Source of the DNA: Acidimicrobiaceae bacterium
Lineage (GTDB): Bacteria > Actinomycetota > Acidimicrobiia > Acidimicrobiales > RAAP-2
Assembly: GCA_003162475.1 (NCBI GenBank)
Contig: PMOI01000020.1
Location: 20,810 to 84,809 of the forward strand
Reading direction: 5' to 3'
DNA: 64,000 bases
Shown one piece after another: positions 34,666 through 44,423 of the stretch; position 1 is the first letter of the stretch, and each line of letters starts with the position of its first letter. The notes beneath the pieces were generated by a model. It searched no databases, was not told the origin of the DNA, and saw nothing but the letters and a program-made list of their open reading frames with translations. The position numbers and the translations under genes were made by a program.

Positions 34666-35445
34666 CTAGTCGAGCAAGTACCCCAACAACTCACGTTCGA
34701 CGAGAACGTTGCGCAGGGCCGCGACCTCTCGAGCGACGTCGGTGGTGACCGCGATGACTTCTTCGCGAGAGAACTCGTGGCCACCCTGACGTAGGGGCGA
34801 CGTCAAATCATCAACCACGCCGATTTCACGTTCCGCGACGCGCCGCAACGATCCAAGGAGTCGCGCGTCCACGCCACGAGTCAGTAGAGCGCGCGCGTGC
34901 GCCGCGACGCGAACGTCGAGCGCGCTGTACATGGTCTCGCCTTCGAAGACAACGGGCGTCACGAGACCCATCGCTTGCAACTGGTTGAACTCGTCGGGTT
35001 GGAGTCCGGTGGTGGCGAGAAGCTCATTCGTCGTGAAGTACTCCTTCACCGGTGCGGAGGTCCCTCCGTCGAGGTCACTCACCACGCTGAGCACGGGCCG
35101 CGCGTTCGGCGCAGGCGCAGGAACCGATACGGCACTCGGAGCCGCTTCGCGCGCGATCTGACGCGTCGTCGCGGTCGCGTTCGGAGGCGTGAGCAGTCCT
35201 TGTTCGATGAGGCGCAGGCGAACGACGCGAAGTGGAACGAACTCTTCTTGCGCGAGGCGGATCGCCTCGCGCAAGCATTCGACGTCGCGGTCGGAGTAGA
35301 GGCGGTATCCCTTGCGACTACGACTGGGGTGCACCAGTCCCTTGTCTTCGTAGTAGCGGATCTTCGATAGTTCCACCTCGGGAAAGAGCTTTCGAAGTTG
35401 CGCGTGGACTTCACCGATACGCATGAAGCCCTGATTGACGCTCAT
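34666..35445 (-). CDS. ftsR: MerR family regulator, FtsR-like
   Basis: 259 residues with a MerR winged helix at the N-terminus (MRIGEVHAQLRKLFPEVELSKIRYYEDKGLV then RLYSDRDVECLREAIRLAQ) and, after a Pro/Ala linker, a second domain (EYFTTNELLATTGLQPDEFNQLQAMGLV) of the same kind as mycobacterial Rv1828. In Corynebacterium and mycobacteria this protein activates ftsZ. The ATG at 35445 has GGGAGG upstream and overlaps the FHA stop (ATGA). Assignment rests on domain layout plus synteny. Confidence 0.85.
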   Translation of the reverse strand: MSVNQGFMRIGEVHAQLRKLFPEVELSKIRYYEDKGLVHPSRSRKGYRLYSDRDVECLREAIRLAQEEFVPLRVVRLRLIEQGLLTPPNATATTRQIAREAAPSAVSVPAPAPNARPVLSVVSDLDGGTSAPVKEYFTTNELLATTGLQPDEFNQLQAMGLVTPVVFEGETMYSALDVRVAAHARALLTRGVDARLLGSLRRVAEREIGVVDDLTSPLRQGGHEFSREEVIAVTTDVAREVAALRNVLVERELLGYLLD

Positions 35446-35915
35446 CGTGTCGCCTCCCAAAACACCAGTTTAAATTTGCCAACTTGCACCTCGTCGGCGG
35501 AGTGCAGGGTCGTCTCTTCGACTCGTTTTCCGTTGACGTACGTGCCATTGAGTGAGTTCAGGTCGCGCAACGTCACTCGCCCGCTCGCGGTTCGCGTGAA
35601 CACGGCGTGATGACGTGAGACTGAGACGTCGTCGAGCAGGAGATCGCTCGCTTCGTGTCGTCCGACCGTCGTGACGTCGTTCGTCAATTCAATTCTCATG
35701 CCGGCTTGCGGTCCCGCGGCAATCACCAACTCGTCACGATGATCACCGAGTGGTCCCCGATTGGCGTCGGGGTGCATCGCGTCGGGCGTACTGACGACGG
35801 GAACGGCGATCGTCTCGGGTGACGTGGCCTCGTGTTGTGGTGCGCCACACGACCAGCAAAAGTTCGCGTTGGCGTTGAGTATCTCTCCACATCGACGGCA
35901 GTTCACGAGTTTCAC
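35442..35915 (-). CDS. FHA-domain protein with N-terminal zinc ribbon (GarA-position)
   Basis: 157 residues. Residues 6-24 form a zinc ribbon (CRRCGE..CWSCG). The FHA domain (about 65-150) shows VGRHEASDLLLDD, SVSRHHAVF and LNSLNGTYVNGKRVE, the phosphothreonine-binding residues R, S, H and N being kept. In mycobacteria GarA sits here between gcvH and ftsR and has an ETTS phosphorylation motif at its N-terminus; here that part is replaced by the ribbon, though ATSPETIAVP may supply a threonine. Probably a kinase-controlled regulator of central metabolism, by synteny. Confidence 0.88.
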   Translation of the reverse strand: MKLVNCRRCGEILNANANFCWSCGAPQHEATSPETIAVPVVSTPDAMHPDANRGPLGDHRDELVIAAGPQAGMRIELTNDVTTVGRHEASDLLLDDVSVSRHHAVFTRTASGRVTLRDLNSLNGTYVNGKRVEETTLHSADEVQVGKFKLVFWEATR

Positions 35916-35945
35916 ACTAGTGAACTTTCGAAATCGCCGTCGGGG

Positions 35946-36326
35946 CTAACTTGTGGTCAACGCCTCGTATCCGGACGCGTCAAGTAGCGCCTCAAAGTCA
36001 CTGCTCGAACTCGTCGTAATCTCACAGATCCACCCCGTGCCGTAGGGGTCGCTGTTGACGAATTCGGGTGACGTGCTGAGCGCTTCGTTCACGGCCTTGA
36101 TGGTCCCGCCGACCGGCGCGTAGATCTCCGAGACGGATTTCGTCGACTCCACTTCGCCAATGACGCCGCCCTTCACGACCGTTGAACCAACCTTGGGTAG
36201 GTCTACGAACACGACGTCACCGAGCGCGTCTTGGGCGTAGTCCGTAATCCCGACACGCACGTCGTCACCCTCGCGCTGGGCCCACTCGTGATCACTGGAG
36301 TAACGAAGTTCACTTGGTATCTGCAT
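35946..36326 (-). CDS. gcvH: Glycine cleavage system H protein
   Basis: 126 residues. The lipoylated lysine is in GEVESTKSVSEIYAP; the N-terminal RYSSDHEWAQ and C-terminal GWICEI blocks are standard. It shuttles the aminomethyl group between the P- and T-proteins encoded at 23296-27225 and would also be served by a lipoamide dehydrogenase not found here. The ATG at 36326 is chosen as it sits directly before MQIPSELRYSSDHEW. It is unlinked to gcvT/P but heads the FHA-MerR-DUF151 run. Confidence 0.95.
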   Translation of the reverse strand: MQIPSELRYSSDHEWAQREGDDVRVGITDYAQDALGDVVFVDLPKVGSTVVKGGVIGEVESTKSVSEIYAPVGGTIKAVNEALSTSPEFVNSDPYGTGWICEITTSSSSDFEALLDASGYEALTTS

Positions 36327-36336
36327 GCGTGCCAAC

Positions 36337-36945
36337 TTACAAGATTCGTCGACCTTGGCGTCCGGCGCGCAGTGCCGCACGGGCCGGGCGGACGTATCCC
36401 ATGAGGACGATCCAGGAGAGACCGAGTCCCATGAGACCGATCACCCAACAGGTGATCCGCGCGTCGTGCTGCCAGAGATGCAACGCCGCGTGGTGGGGAT
36501 TTGTCGTCAACAAAAAGAGTGGAAAGCTCGTCATCAGGGCGAACGTGGAGACCTTCCCCCACCACAAGACGTTGATGCGCGCGGCGCCGAGAGCGGCGAG
36601 CACGAGAGTGAGTATCGACACGATCATTTCTCGCGCCAACGTCGCAAGGGCGAACCACCAGGGCACCCCGTTGGCCGCGGCGACCGCGATCAATCCTCCG
36701 ATGACCAGCAGCCGATCGGCGGTCGGGTCGAGTATCTTGCCGACGTTCGACACCTGGTGCAGTCGCCGCGCGACGAAACCGTCGATCCAGTCCGTGGCGC
36801 CGAGTGCGGCGAGCAACCACGCCGCCACGGCTCGATGACTTGTGCTGAAGAGTATCCAGAAGAAAACTGGCAGCAGCGCCAGACGCACCAACGTGATGGC
36901 GTTGGGCCACGTGAGCCAACCCGCGTCACCCTCGTCCTCCGTCAC
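36337..36945 (-). CDS. CDP-alcohol phosphatidyltransferase
   Basis: 202 residues, about five membrane segments. The full active-site motif is present as DWIDGFVAR, then eight residues, GKILDPTAD, giving all four aspartates. By family it transfers a phosphatidyl group from CDP-diacylglycerol to an alcohol such as glycerol 3-phosphate. In mycobacteria pgsA2 lies a few genes before gcvH, matching this order. GTG start at 36945. The exact acceptor is not certain. Confidence 0.9.
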   Translation of the reverse strand: MTEDEGDAGWLTWPNAITLVRLALLPVFFWILFSTSHRAVAAWLLAALGATDWIDGFVARRLHQVSNVGKILDPTADRLLVIGGLIAVAAANGVPWWFALATLAREMIVSILTLVLAALGAARINVLWWGKVSTFALMTSFPLFLLTTNPHHAALHLWQHDARITCWVIGLMGLGLSWIVLMGYVRPARAALRAGRQGRRIL

Positions 36946-36960
36946 GATGAGAGCGTATAA

Positions 36961-38010
36961 CTACGCGACCGTTATGGACTGATCCAAGAAGACGTCTTGG
37001 ACGGCGTGCACGAGCGCTGCGCCGTCGTCGAGGGGACGCTGGAAGGCCTTACGCCCGAGAATCAGACCTTGGCCCCCGGCACGCTTGTTGATGACCGCGG
37101 TACGAACGGCGCCGGCCAAATCGTCCGAACCCTTCGACTCTCCTCCGGAGTTGATGAGTCCGATGCGTCCGGCGTAACAGTTGACGACCTGCCAACGCGT
37201 CAGGTCAATGGGATTGTCCGTGGTCAGCTCCGAGTAGACCCGGGGATCGGTTTTACCGAATTTGACCGCGTTGTAGCCACCGTTGTTGACGGGTTGCTTT
37301 TGTTTGATGATGTCTGCTTCGAAGGTCACGCCGAGGTGGTTCGCCTGGCCCGTCAAATCGGCGCTGAGGTGATAGTCGACTCCGCCGGTCACGAAGGCGT
37401 CGTTGCGCAGGTAACACCACAGGACGGTGAAGAGCCCGAGCCGATGCGCTTCGGCGAAAGCGGCCCTTACCTCTTCTATTTGGTGGACCGAACCCTCGGA
37501 ACCGAAGTAGACCGTCGCTCCCACGCCCACGGCCCCGAGGTCGGCGGCCTGTTGGACCGAGGCGAAGAGCTGTTGATCGAAGGTGTTGGGATAACGCAAG
37601 AGATCGTTGTGGTTGATCTTCACGATGAAGGGAATGCGGTGCACGTAACGACGCGCCACGATGCCCAGGGTGCCGAGCGTCGTGGCGATTGCGTTGCAGT
37701 CACTGGCGATGGCCAGGTCGCAGAGCCGGGCCGGGTCGAAGTACTCGGGATTGGGCGCGAAACTCGCCGCGGCCGAGTGTTCGATGCCTTGATCCACCGG
37801 GAGGATGGAGACGTAGCCGGTGCCGCCGAGTCGGCCGTGGTTGTAGAGCGTGCCGAGGTTGCGCAACACCGTCGGGGTGCGGTCACTCCAGGTGAAGACG
37901 TCGTCGAGAAACGTCGGCCCGGGAACATGCAACAGTTCCTTTGGAAACGCGGTGGCGTGGTGATCGAGCAGTGACGACGCTTCGTCGCCCAAAAGTGCAG
38001 CAATGTCCAT
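36961..38010 (-). CDS. Class I fructose-bisphosphate aldolase (FbaB/DhnA type)
   Basis: 349 residues. DhnA-type barrel: [45 protein letters not shown] and a conserved Schiff-base lysine in the NAVKFGK region, then INSGGESKG and [11 protein letters not shown] for phosphate binding. It reversibly splits fructose 1,6-bisphosphate into triose phosphates. It is close to pgi, gnd, pgl and zwf. Starts at the ATG 38010; weak ribosome site. Confidence 0.9.
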   Translation of the reverse strand: MDIAALLGDEASSLLDHHATAFPKELLHVPGPTFLDDVFTWSDRTPTVLRNLGTLYNHGRLGGTGYVSILPVDQGIEHSAAASFAPNPEYFDPARLCDLAIASDCNAIATTLGTLGIVARRYVHRIPFIVKINHNDLLRYPNTFDQQLFASVQQAADLGAVGVGATVYFGSEGSVHQIEEVRAAFAEAHRLGLFTVLWCYLRNDAFVTGGVDYHLSADLTGQANHLGVTFEADIIKQKQPVNNGGYNAVKFGKTDPRVYSELTTDNPIDLTRWQVVNCYAGRIGLINSGGESKGSDDLAGAVRTAVINKRAGGQGLILGRKAFQRPLDDGAALVHAVQDVFLDQSITVA

Positions 38011-38135
38011 CGCCCAATGTTACAAGGTGACACCACACGCTCTTGGGGTGAAGTCCAGCTCGCACGGCCGAGGGCAACGAACTCGCGGACAACCGGACGT
38101 TCTAGAGTTTTCCCACGGCTACCAGATGAGGTGAG
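38011..38135. promoter_or_regulatory. Divergent intergenic region between aldolase and esterase genes
   Basis: 125 bases hold the promoters of both genes. Nothing beyond GAGGTGAG, the ribosome site directly before the esterase ATG, stands out; no long inverted repeat is seen. Confidence 0.4.
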
Positions 38136-39263
38136 ATGACGCTGGTGCAAGGAACCACGACGGAGAAGTTTGACGTCCTTCGACAGAACTTTGAGACCAG
38201 TCTCACCCAAGGCGACGACATCGGTGCGTCGATCGCCATCTTTCACCACGAGGAGCTGGTCTGCGATCTCTGGGGTGGCTACCGCGACGCTGCCAAGACG
38301 ACCCCGTGGGACCGCGACACGCTCGTGAACGTTTGGTCCACCACGAAGACCATGACCTTTCTCGTGGCATTGATGCTCTTCGATCGAGGTGAACTGGACT
38401 TCAACGCCCCGGTCAGGAGCTATTGGCCCGAGTTCGGCGCGAACGGCAAAGGCGACGTCGAAGTCCGCCATCTCATGAACCACACGGCGGGACTACCGGG
38501 TTGGAGCGACGCTATTAGCGCGCCGGACCTCGCCAACTGGGATATCTGCGTCGAGGACCTCGCCGCCCAGTCGCCCTGGTGGGACGATCGCACTCGCTCG
38601 GGCTACCACGCCGCCACCCAGGGGTACTTAATCGGCGAGGTCGTTCGCCGCGTCACGGGCACCACGATAGGACAGTTCTTCAAGTCCGAAGTCGCCGACG
38701 TGCTCGGCGCGGACTTCTTCATTGGTCTGCCCGAATCCGAGGAGCATCGCGTGAGCGTGGTCATCCCTCCAGCGACGATCGAGCACGTGCCAATGGCGCG
38801 TGACTCCCTTCGCTATCGCACGCTCACCTCGCCCGTCCTCGAAGCGGACATACCTCGTCATCGTTGGTGGCGTGCGGCCGAGATACCCGCCGCGAACGGC
38901 CACGGCAACGCGCACTCCGTCGCGCTCATCCAACAGATCATCGCGAATAACGGACACGCGCAGGGACAGCGCTTCTTCAAGGAGTCCACCGGTGATCGCG
39001 TCTTTCAAGTACAGACAAGCGGCGTCGACAGTGTGCTGGACTTCGACGTCAACTTCGGTCTGGGCTACGGACTCGCGAGTAGTGCCGTTCCTATAGGTCC
39101 TCGCGCGTGCTACTGGGGAGGGTTCGGCGGTTCGTTCGTCATCATGGACCAGGACCTCGGACTCACGGTGGCCTACATGATGAACAAGATGCAGGTCGGT
39201 CTCGTGGGCGACACCCGCGGGCCGCTCATCGCCTTCACCGCGGCGATGGCGGCACTGAGTTAA
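38136..39263 (+). CDS. Serine hydrolase, beta-lactamase/esterase (class C-like) family
   Basis: 375 residues. The SxxK motif is STTK (after NVWSTTK), followed by HLMNHTAGLPGW, and a tyrosine in RSGYHAATQGYLIGEV stands for the YxN element, as in EstB-type esterases. The third motif is WGGFGGSF. No signal peptide, so it is a cytosolic esterase rather than a beta-lactamase. GAGGTGAG precedes the ATG. Convergent with the TPR gene; stops overlap. Confidence 0.88.
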   Translation: MTLVQGTTTEKFDVLRQNFETSLTQGDDIGASIAIFHHEELVCDLWGGYRDAAKTTPWDRDTLVNVWSTTKTMTFLVALMLFDRGELDFNAPVRSYWPEFGANGKGDVEVRHLMNHTAGLPGWSDAISAPDLANWDICVEDLAAQSPWWDDRTRSGYHAATQGYLIGEVVRRVTGTTIGQFFKSEVADVLGADFFIGLPESEEHRVSVVIPPATIEHVPMARDSLRYRTLTSPVLEADIPRHRWWRAAEIPAANGHGNAHSVALIQQIIANNGHAQGQRFFKESTGDRVFQVQTSGVDSVLDFDVNFGLGYGLASSAVPIGPRACYWGGFGGSFVIMDQDLGLTVAYMMNKMQVGLVGDTRGPLIAFTAAMAALS

Positions 39264-40777
39264 TCGACCTTTTTCTTCGAGGTCGGCGTGACGCGACGTT
39301 TGCGGTTCTTTCGCGGCAGCGTGGCGCCGAGTTCGACGAGTCGGGCAGCGGCGTCGTAGGCGTCGGGTTCGGCGATCACGACCCGCGAAAAGAGTTCGCG
39401 CGCCGACGTGGTGTCGCCCGCACGGTCGTAGACATCGGCGAGGGTGTACCAGAGTCGCACGTGACGGTACGAGGGGTTTCGCAGGTTCTTCGTCGCGCCC
39501 GCGCGCGTCAAGAGTTCGATCGCTTCGTCGTAACGGCGCTGATCGGCCCAGGTGGCGGCCTGCACGATGCGGCCCTCGGCGAGGACTTCGGCCGTGGGTT
39601 CACTCTCTTGGAGTTCGTCGAAGGTCTTTTCGACCGCCCGGTAGCGGTGATTGGCCCGATCGGCATCCATGACCAGGGGCAAGTGTTCGGGGTCGCCCGT
39701 GATGGTGAAGTAGGCGCGCAGATGAATCTTGGCCATGGCCCAGCGCTCGGCCCGGTACGCGCCGAGACCAGTGAGTTCGCGCACGGCCGCGACCCCTGGC
39801 GTCGCGTCAGCGACGACGCGACCGAGGCGCAGCGCCTCTTCGTATCGCTTGCGGTCGTAGGCCTCAGCGGCGCGCGTCAAGGTGTTCACCATCTTCTCGC
39901 GCATGTAGGCCGTACCGATGAAGGCCTTGCGAATGTCGGCGGCCACGTCACCGGGCAGCGCGTACTTGGCGCGGTTCTTCGTCTTGCTCGGCGTCGTACT
40001 GCGCGGCTCGGGGCGCTCCATTGACTCCCACGAAGCCAAGGGGTCGGGCGTTCGGGTGCGACTCTTGGCGTCGCCGAGTTCCTGTCCGGTGCTGTTGATG
40101 TTGATCGCGCCCTTTCGAGCGACGCTCCCCCATCCCTTCTCGCGTGCTCTCTCGCCAGCTTGTTGACGCTTTCTCTGTTCGGGCGTCAGCGGCGCGGGCG
40201 TGCGGGCGTGCGCGTACTTCGAGTTGGCTCCCGATCGCGACACCGGACCTCGCGACGACGAGCGCAGTGGCACGGTTTCGTCGCCCGACTTTCGATACGG
40301 GCGAGCTTCTCTCGAGGAACGTGCGTCGTCGTCACGCGCAGCGCGAGGCGAGGCCATTCGAGACGAGGGACCTCGTGACGACGAGCGCCGCGGCGCGGTG
40401 TCGTCGCCTGACTTTCGATACGGACGAGATTCTCTCGTGCTTCGACTGTCCGCGTCTCGCGGACCCCGAGCGGGCCCGTCTGCTCTCGTGGGCCGCTTAG
40501 GCCCCGACGCCGCGCGTGACGCTGGACGGCCCTCGGCGCCTTTCGTGGTTCGTTCGTAGGCTGACCTCGATTGACTGGCGCGCGGTTCGTCGCGCCTGGT
40601 TCCCTCACGACTCACGGGCTTGGATCCGCGTTCACCGCGAGGCGACGACGCCTTGGTCTGGCCGGACGCACTCTTTGGCCCACGTGCGGGCGCTCTCGAA
40701 CTCGACGAGGGCCGAGCACTCGGGGGAGATTTTCGGTCTCGGGGGGCTCGGCGAGCGGGAGGATTCGATGCGGTCAC
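39260..40777 (-). CDS. TPR-like protein with Arg/Ser-rich disordered N-terminal half
   Basis: 505 residues from the GTG at 40777, with AAAGGTAG upstream; the frame is open further but without support. Residues 1 to about 270 are low-complexity and very basic and include two tandem 41-residue copies built around RPYRKSGD(D/E)T and RSSSRGP. The C-terminal half has helical repeats (AAEAYDRKRYEEALRLGRVV, LLTRAGATKN, LYTLADVYDRAGDTTSARELF read as TPR-like) and ends in the basic RKNRKRRVTPTSKKKVD. Possibly RNA- or envelope-associated; function unknown. Confidence 0.8.
   Translation of the reverse strand: MTASNPPARRAPRDRKSPPSARPSSSSRAPARGPKSASGQTKASSPRGERGSKPVSREGTRRDEPRASQSRSAYERTTKGAEGRPASRAASGPKRPTRADGPARGPRDADSRSTRESRPYRKSGDDTAPRRSSSRGPSSRMASPRAARDDDARSSREARPYRKSGDETVPLRSSSRGPVSRSGANSKYAHARTPAPLTPEQRKRQQAGERAREKGWGSVARKGAININSTGQELGDAKSRTRTPDPLASWESMERPEPRSTTPSKTKNRAKYALPGDVAADIRKAFIGTAYMREKMVNTLTRAAEAYDRKRYEEALRLGRVVADATPGVAAVRELTGLGAYRAERWAMAKIHLRAYFTITGDPEHLPLVMDADRANHRYRAVEKTFDELQESEPTAEVLAEGRIVQAATWADQRRYDEAIELLTRAGATKNLRNPSYRHVRLWYTLADVYDRAGDTTSARELFSRVVIAEPDAYDAAARLVELGATLPRKNRKRRVTPTSKKKVD
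40245..40490 (-). repeat. Tandem 123-base coding repeat
   Basis: Two copies of a 123-base unit (40245-40367 and 40368-40490) inside the Arg-rich part of the TPR gene. Matching points such as GACTTTCGATACGG recur exactly 123 bases apart (40287 and 40410), equal to 41 codons, so the frame is kept. Copies have diverged, so this is an old in-frame duplication. Confidence 0.75.
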
Positions 40778-41056
40778 GTGCCAGTCTACCTTTCGAGCCG
40801 CCGTCCAACTCTGGTCAACGCTCCAGCGACGTGAACCCACACTGAGCGCCATTCGGGCCCGGACCTCGGGACCGGCGGCGTCGCCACGAACCGTCTCGGA
40901 CAGTGGTGCGACGATGACCGAATTCGTCACGGGCGACGACAGAACAGAGATCGACGCTGGGCGTGTCCTTGGCGAGCGCCGTACCACTCGTGTCGATGTT
41001 GATCGAGACCCGATTTTTCACCGTCACGCTAGGTTTATGAAGAAGATCACGACACC

Positions 41057-42709
41057 ATGACCAGCCCACCCTTAACCCAACGTCCGGCTTGGATCGCGCT
41101 CACGGCGCACGCTCAGACGATGAAAACACGTCATCTTCGAGAGCTCTTTGGCGCCGATGCGACTCGGGGAAGCCGTTATCACGTAGAGGCCGAAGGTCTC
41201 TACTTCGATTTCTCGAAGAACCTCATCACCGACGAAACGCTGAGCCTGCTCTCCCAGTTGGCGCGCGAATCAGGGGTTGAAGAGCGCCGAACCGCGATGT
41301 TCGCCGGCCAGCACGTCAACGAATCAGAGGACCGCGCCGTGTTGCACGTCGCGCTTCGTCTTCCAAAGGATGCGTCGCTCATCGTTGACGGTGCCGACGT
41401 CGTTGCCGAGGTCCACGCCGTCCTCGAGCGCATGGCTACCTTTGCCGATCAGATTCGAACTGGGGCGTGGCGAGGTCACACCAACCGCCCGATAAAGAAC
41501 GTCGTCAATATCGGCATTGGCGGGTCCGATCTGGGCCCGGTCATGGCCTACGAGGCCCTGCGCCACTACTCTCAGCGCGATCTCACGTTTCGCTTCGTCT
41601 CCAACGTCGACGCCACCGACTTCGTCGAGGCGGTGCGCGACCTCGACGCGCAAGAGACCCTCTTCATTATCTCATCGAAGACCTTCGGCACCGTCGAGAC
41701 CCTCACCAACGCCGCTTCCGCACGGCAATGGCTCATAGAACACCTCGGCGACGAGGCCGCGGTCGCGAAGCACTTCGTCGCGGTGTCGACGAACGCGGCC
41801 AAGGTGGCGGCCTTTGGCATCGACGTCACGAACATGTTCGAGTTTTGGGACTGGGTGGGAGGACGCTACTCAATGGAGAGTGCCATTGGCCTTTCCACCA
41901 TGATCGCGATCGGACCAGCACACTTTTATGAGATGCTCGCCGGCTTTCACGCCATGGACGAGCACTTCTTGAACACTCCTGTCCAGGGAAACCTCCCGAT
42001 GCTGCTCGGACTCCTCGCCGTGTGGAATCGCAATTTCCTCGGCTTCTCCTCGGTGGGGGTGATGCCCTACGACCGGTACCTTCACCGCTTTCCCGCGTAC
42101 CTTCAACAGCTCACGATGGAGTCCAACGGCAAGCACGTCACGTTGAGCGGCGATCGAGTCACGTACGAGACTGGCCCTATCTACTGGGGTGAACCCGGTA
42201 CCAACGGTCAGCACAGCTTCTACCAGCTCATCCATCAAGGGACCACGGTGGTGCCGGTCGACTTCATTGGTTTCGTCAACAGCCTCAATCCCCTCGGCGA
42301 GCACCACGACATTTTGATGTCGAACGTCTTCGCCCAAGCCCAGGCGTTGGCCTTTGGTAAGACCGAAGAAGAACTGCGCCACGAAGGCGCCGATGAACGG
42401 GTGCTGAAACATCGCGTCATGGAAGGCAACCGACCCTCGAACGTCATCCTGGCGAACGAGCTCTCCCCTCGACTCTTAGGACTCCTCGTCGCGCTCTACG
42501 AGCACTCGGTCTTCGTCCAAGGCGCGATCTGGGACGTCGACTCGTTCGACCAGTGGGGCGTCGAACTCGGCAAACAACTCGCCGCGGCAATGATCCCCGA
42601 GCTGGCAAATACCGCACCCGTCGAACTCGCGCACGACTCGTCCACGAACGCCCTGATCACGCACTACCGATCCCTCAAGCAGAATGGACGCAACGATGAC
42701 GACCACTAA
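41057..42709 (+). CDS. pgi: Glucose-6-phosphate isomerase
   Basis: 550 residues, full length. Family signatures: [18 protein letters not shown], the [19 protein letters not shown] catalytic region, and GANRPSNV-like EGNRPSNVI plus the C-terminal [26 protein letters not shown]. It interconverts glucose and fructose 6-phosphates in the cytosol. It heads the pgi-gnd-pgl-zwf cluster; the end overlaps gnd by 26 bases. No strong ribosome site before ATG 41057. Confidence 0.96.
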   Translation: MTSPPLTQRPAWIALTAHAQTMKTRHLRELFGADATRGSRYHVEAEGLYFDFSKNLITDETLSLLSQLARESGVEERRTAMFAGQHVNESEDRAVLHVALRLPKDASLIVDGADVVAEVHAVLERMATFADQIRTGAWRGHTNRPIKNVVNIGIGGSDLGPVMAYEALRHYSQRDLTFRFVSNVDATDFVEAVRDLDAQETLFIISSKTFGTVETLTNAASARQWLIEHLGDEAAVAKHFVAVSTNAAKVAAFGIDVTNMFEFWDWVGGRYSMESAIGLSTMIAIGPAHFYEMLAGFHAMDEHFLNTPVQGNLPMLLGLLAVWNRNFLGFSSVGVMPYDRYLHRFPAYLQQLTMESNGKHVTLSGDRVTYETGPIYWGEPGTNGQHSFYQLIHQGTTVVPVDFIGFVNSLNPLGEHHDILMSNVFAQAQALAFGKTEEELRHEGADERVLKHRVMEGNRPSNVILANELSPRLLGLLVALYEHSVFVQGAIWDVDSFDQWGVELGKQLAAAMIPELANTAPVELAHDSSTNALITHYRSLKQNGRNDDDH

Positions 42710-43724
42710 ACCAATGCAGCTCGGAATGGTCGGCCTCGGTCGAATGGGCTCGAACATCGTGCGACGCGTCGTCAACGATGGACATAACTGCGTGGTCTAC
42801 GACGTCAACGAGAGCGCCGTGACCACACTCGTCTCTGAACGGGTCACGGGGGCGTCGTCGCTCGAGGACCTCGTGAGCAAACTCGACACCCCTAGGGCCA
42901 TATGGCTCATGCTCCCCGCGGCCATCACGCACGAGACACTCGAGGCGCTTCTCGGCTCGCTCGAGCCCGACGACGTCGTCATCGACGGAGGCAACTCGTA
43001 CTACCAAGACGACGTCGATCGCGCCCGCGAACTCAAAGAACACGGCGTGCACTACGTGGACTGCGGCACGAGCGGCGGCGTCTGGGGACTCGAGCGTGGC
43101 TACAGTCTCATGATCGGCGGCGAGGACGACGTAGTTCGTCGCCTCGACCCGCTCTTCAAGACCATCGCGCCCGGCGCTGACGGCACCGAGCCCACGCCCG
43201 GTCGATCCAGTGGCGGCACGGCGCAAGACGGCTACCTCCACTGTGGTCCCAACGGTGCGGGTCACTTCGTCAAGATGGTCCACAACGGCATCGAGTACGG
43301 CATGATGGCCGCGATCGCGGAGGGACTCAACATCCTCAAACACGCGAACGTCGGCAAACTGAGCGTCGCGGCCGACGCCGAGACCTCCCCCGTGAAGGAC
43401 GCCGAGTACTACACCTACGACCTCGACCTGCCTGACGTCGCCGAGGTATGGCGCCACGGATCAGTCATCAGTTCCTGGCTCGTCGACCTCACGGCGGAGG
43501 CCCTTGCGCGCTCCGCCGATCTCGCGGAGTTCAGTGGCCACGTCTCAGATTCCGGGGAGGGGCGTTGGACGGTGGAGGCGGCGATCAACGAGTCGGTGCC
43601 CGCCCCGGTCATCTCCGCCGCACTTTGGCAACGCTACGAATCACGCGGCGCGGGTGAGTTCACCGCCAAGGTTCTCTCCGCCATGCGCGCTGGTTTTGGG
43701 GGGCACGTGGAGAAGTCCTCCTAG
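42684..43724 (+). CDS. gnd: 6-phosphogluconate dehydrogenase, short NAD-type
   Basis: 346 residues, the short form (GndA/YqeC-like) rather than the 470-residue form. Rossmann [13 protein letters not shown]; the second strand ends in VVYDVNE with an aspartate, which favours NAD over NADP. Substrate motifs include [25 protein letters not shown] and the catalytic [19 protein letters not shown]. It makes ribulose 5-phosphate and CO2. ATG codons at 42684, 42696 and 42714 are all possible starts; the first two overlap pgi. Confidence 0.93.
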   Translation: MDATMTTTKPMQLGMVGLGRMGSNIVRRVVNDGHNCVVYDVNESAVTTLVSERVTGASSLEDLVSKLDTPRAIWLMLPAAITHETLEALLGSLEPDDVVIDGGNSYYQDDVDRARELKEHGVHYVDCGTSGGVWGLERGYSLMIGGEDDVVRRLDPLFKTIAPGADGTEPTPGRSSGGTAQDGYLHCGPNGAGHFVKMVHNGIEYGMMAAIAEGLNILKHANVGKLSVAADAETSPVKDAEYYTYDLDLPDVAEVWRHGSVISSWLVDLTAEALARSADLAEFSGHVSDSGEGRWTVEAAINESVPAPVISAALWQRYESRGAGEFTAKVLSAMRAGFGGHVEKSS

Positions 43725-44383
43725 TGCACCACGAGTTGCGGGTCTTCGACGACGTCAACGCACTCGCGAGTGCGGCAGCCGAGTACGCCGCTGAACGCGC
43801 CCGGCGAATTCGAACACGGCGTACTCCCTTCACCTTCGCTGTCAGCGGCGGCACGAGTCCCTGGCTCATGCTGAGTGACCTCGCCCACGAGGAGGTTCGC
43901 TGGGATCACACGGTCATCTACCAAGTCGACGAACGTGTGATGCCCGCGGACAGTGACCTTCGTAACCTCAAACACCTTCGCGCGTCATTGGCCGCGACGA
44001 CGGCGCCTATCGAAGCGATGGACGTCGACGACGCGGACCTCGATGAGGCGTGTCGTCGCTACGCCGACGAACTGCCGGCGACCTTCGATCTCGTGCATCT
44101 CGGACTCGGGCCCGACGGCCACTGCGCCTCGCTCATACCGAACGATCCCGTCCTCGACGTCACCGATCGACTCGTCGCCATGAGTGGCCCCTACCAGGAC
44201 TCGCGTCGCATGACCCTCACCTACCCCGCCCTCGCTCGAGCTCATCAACTCCTGTGGCTGGTCAGCGGCGCTGACAAGCGTGACGCGTTGGCGAAGTTGC
44301 TCGAGAGTGATACCTCGATCCCCGCGGGTCGAGTGCACGCCGGCTCGTCGCTCGTCTTGGCCGATCGAGCTGCTGTTTCATGA
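43724..44383 (+). CDS. pgl: 6-phosphogluconolactonase
   Basis: 219 residues of the NagB-like fold. TFAVSGGTSPWLML near the N-terminus, YQVDERVMPADSDLRN and LGLGPDGHCASLIPND are the family blocks. It hydrolyses the lactone made by glucose-6-phosphate dehydrogenase, encoded just downstream. Its GTG shares one base with the gnd stop (TAGTG), so translation is coupled. Confidence 0.95.
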   Translation: MHHELRVFDDVNALASAAAEYAAERARRIRTRRTPFTFAVSGGTSPWLMLSDLAHEEVRWDHTVIYQVDERVMPADSDLRNLKHLRASLAATTAPIEAMDVDDADLDEACRRYADELPATFDLVHLGLGPDGHCASLIPNDPVLDVTDRLVAMSGPYQDSRRMTLTYPALARAHQLLWLVSGADKRDALAKLLESDTSIPAGRVHAGSSLVLADRAAVS

Positions 44384-44423
44384 TGAATACCCTTCAACGC
44401 ACTAGGAAAGAGGAGTCCCCGAC

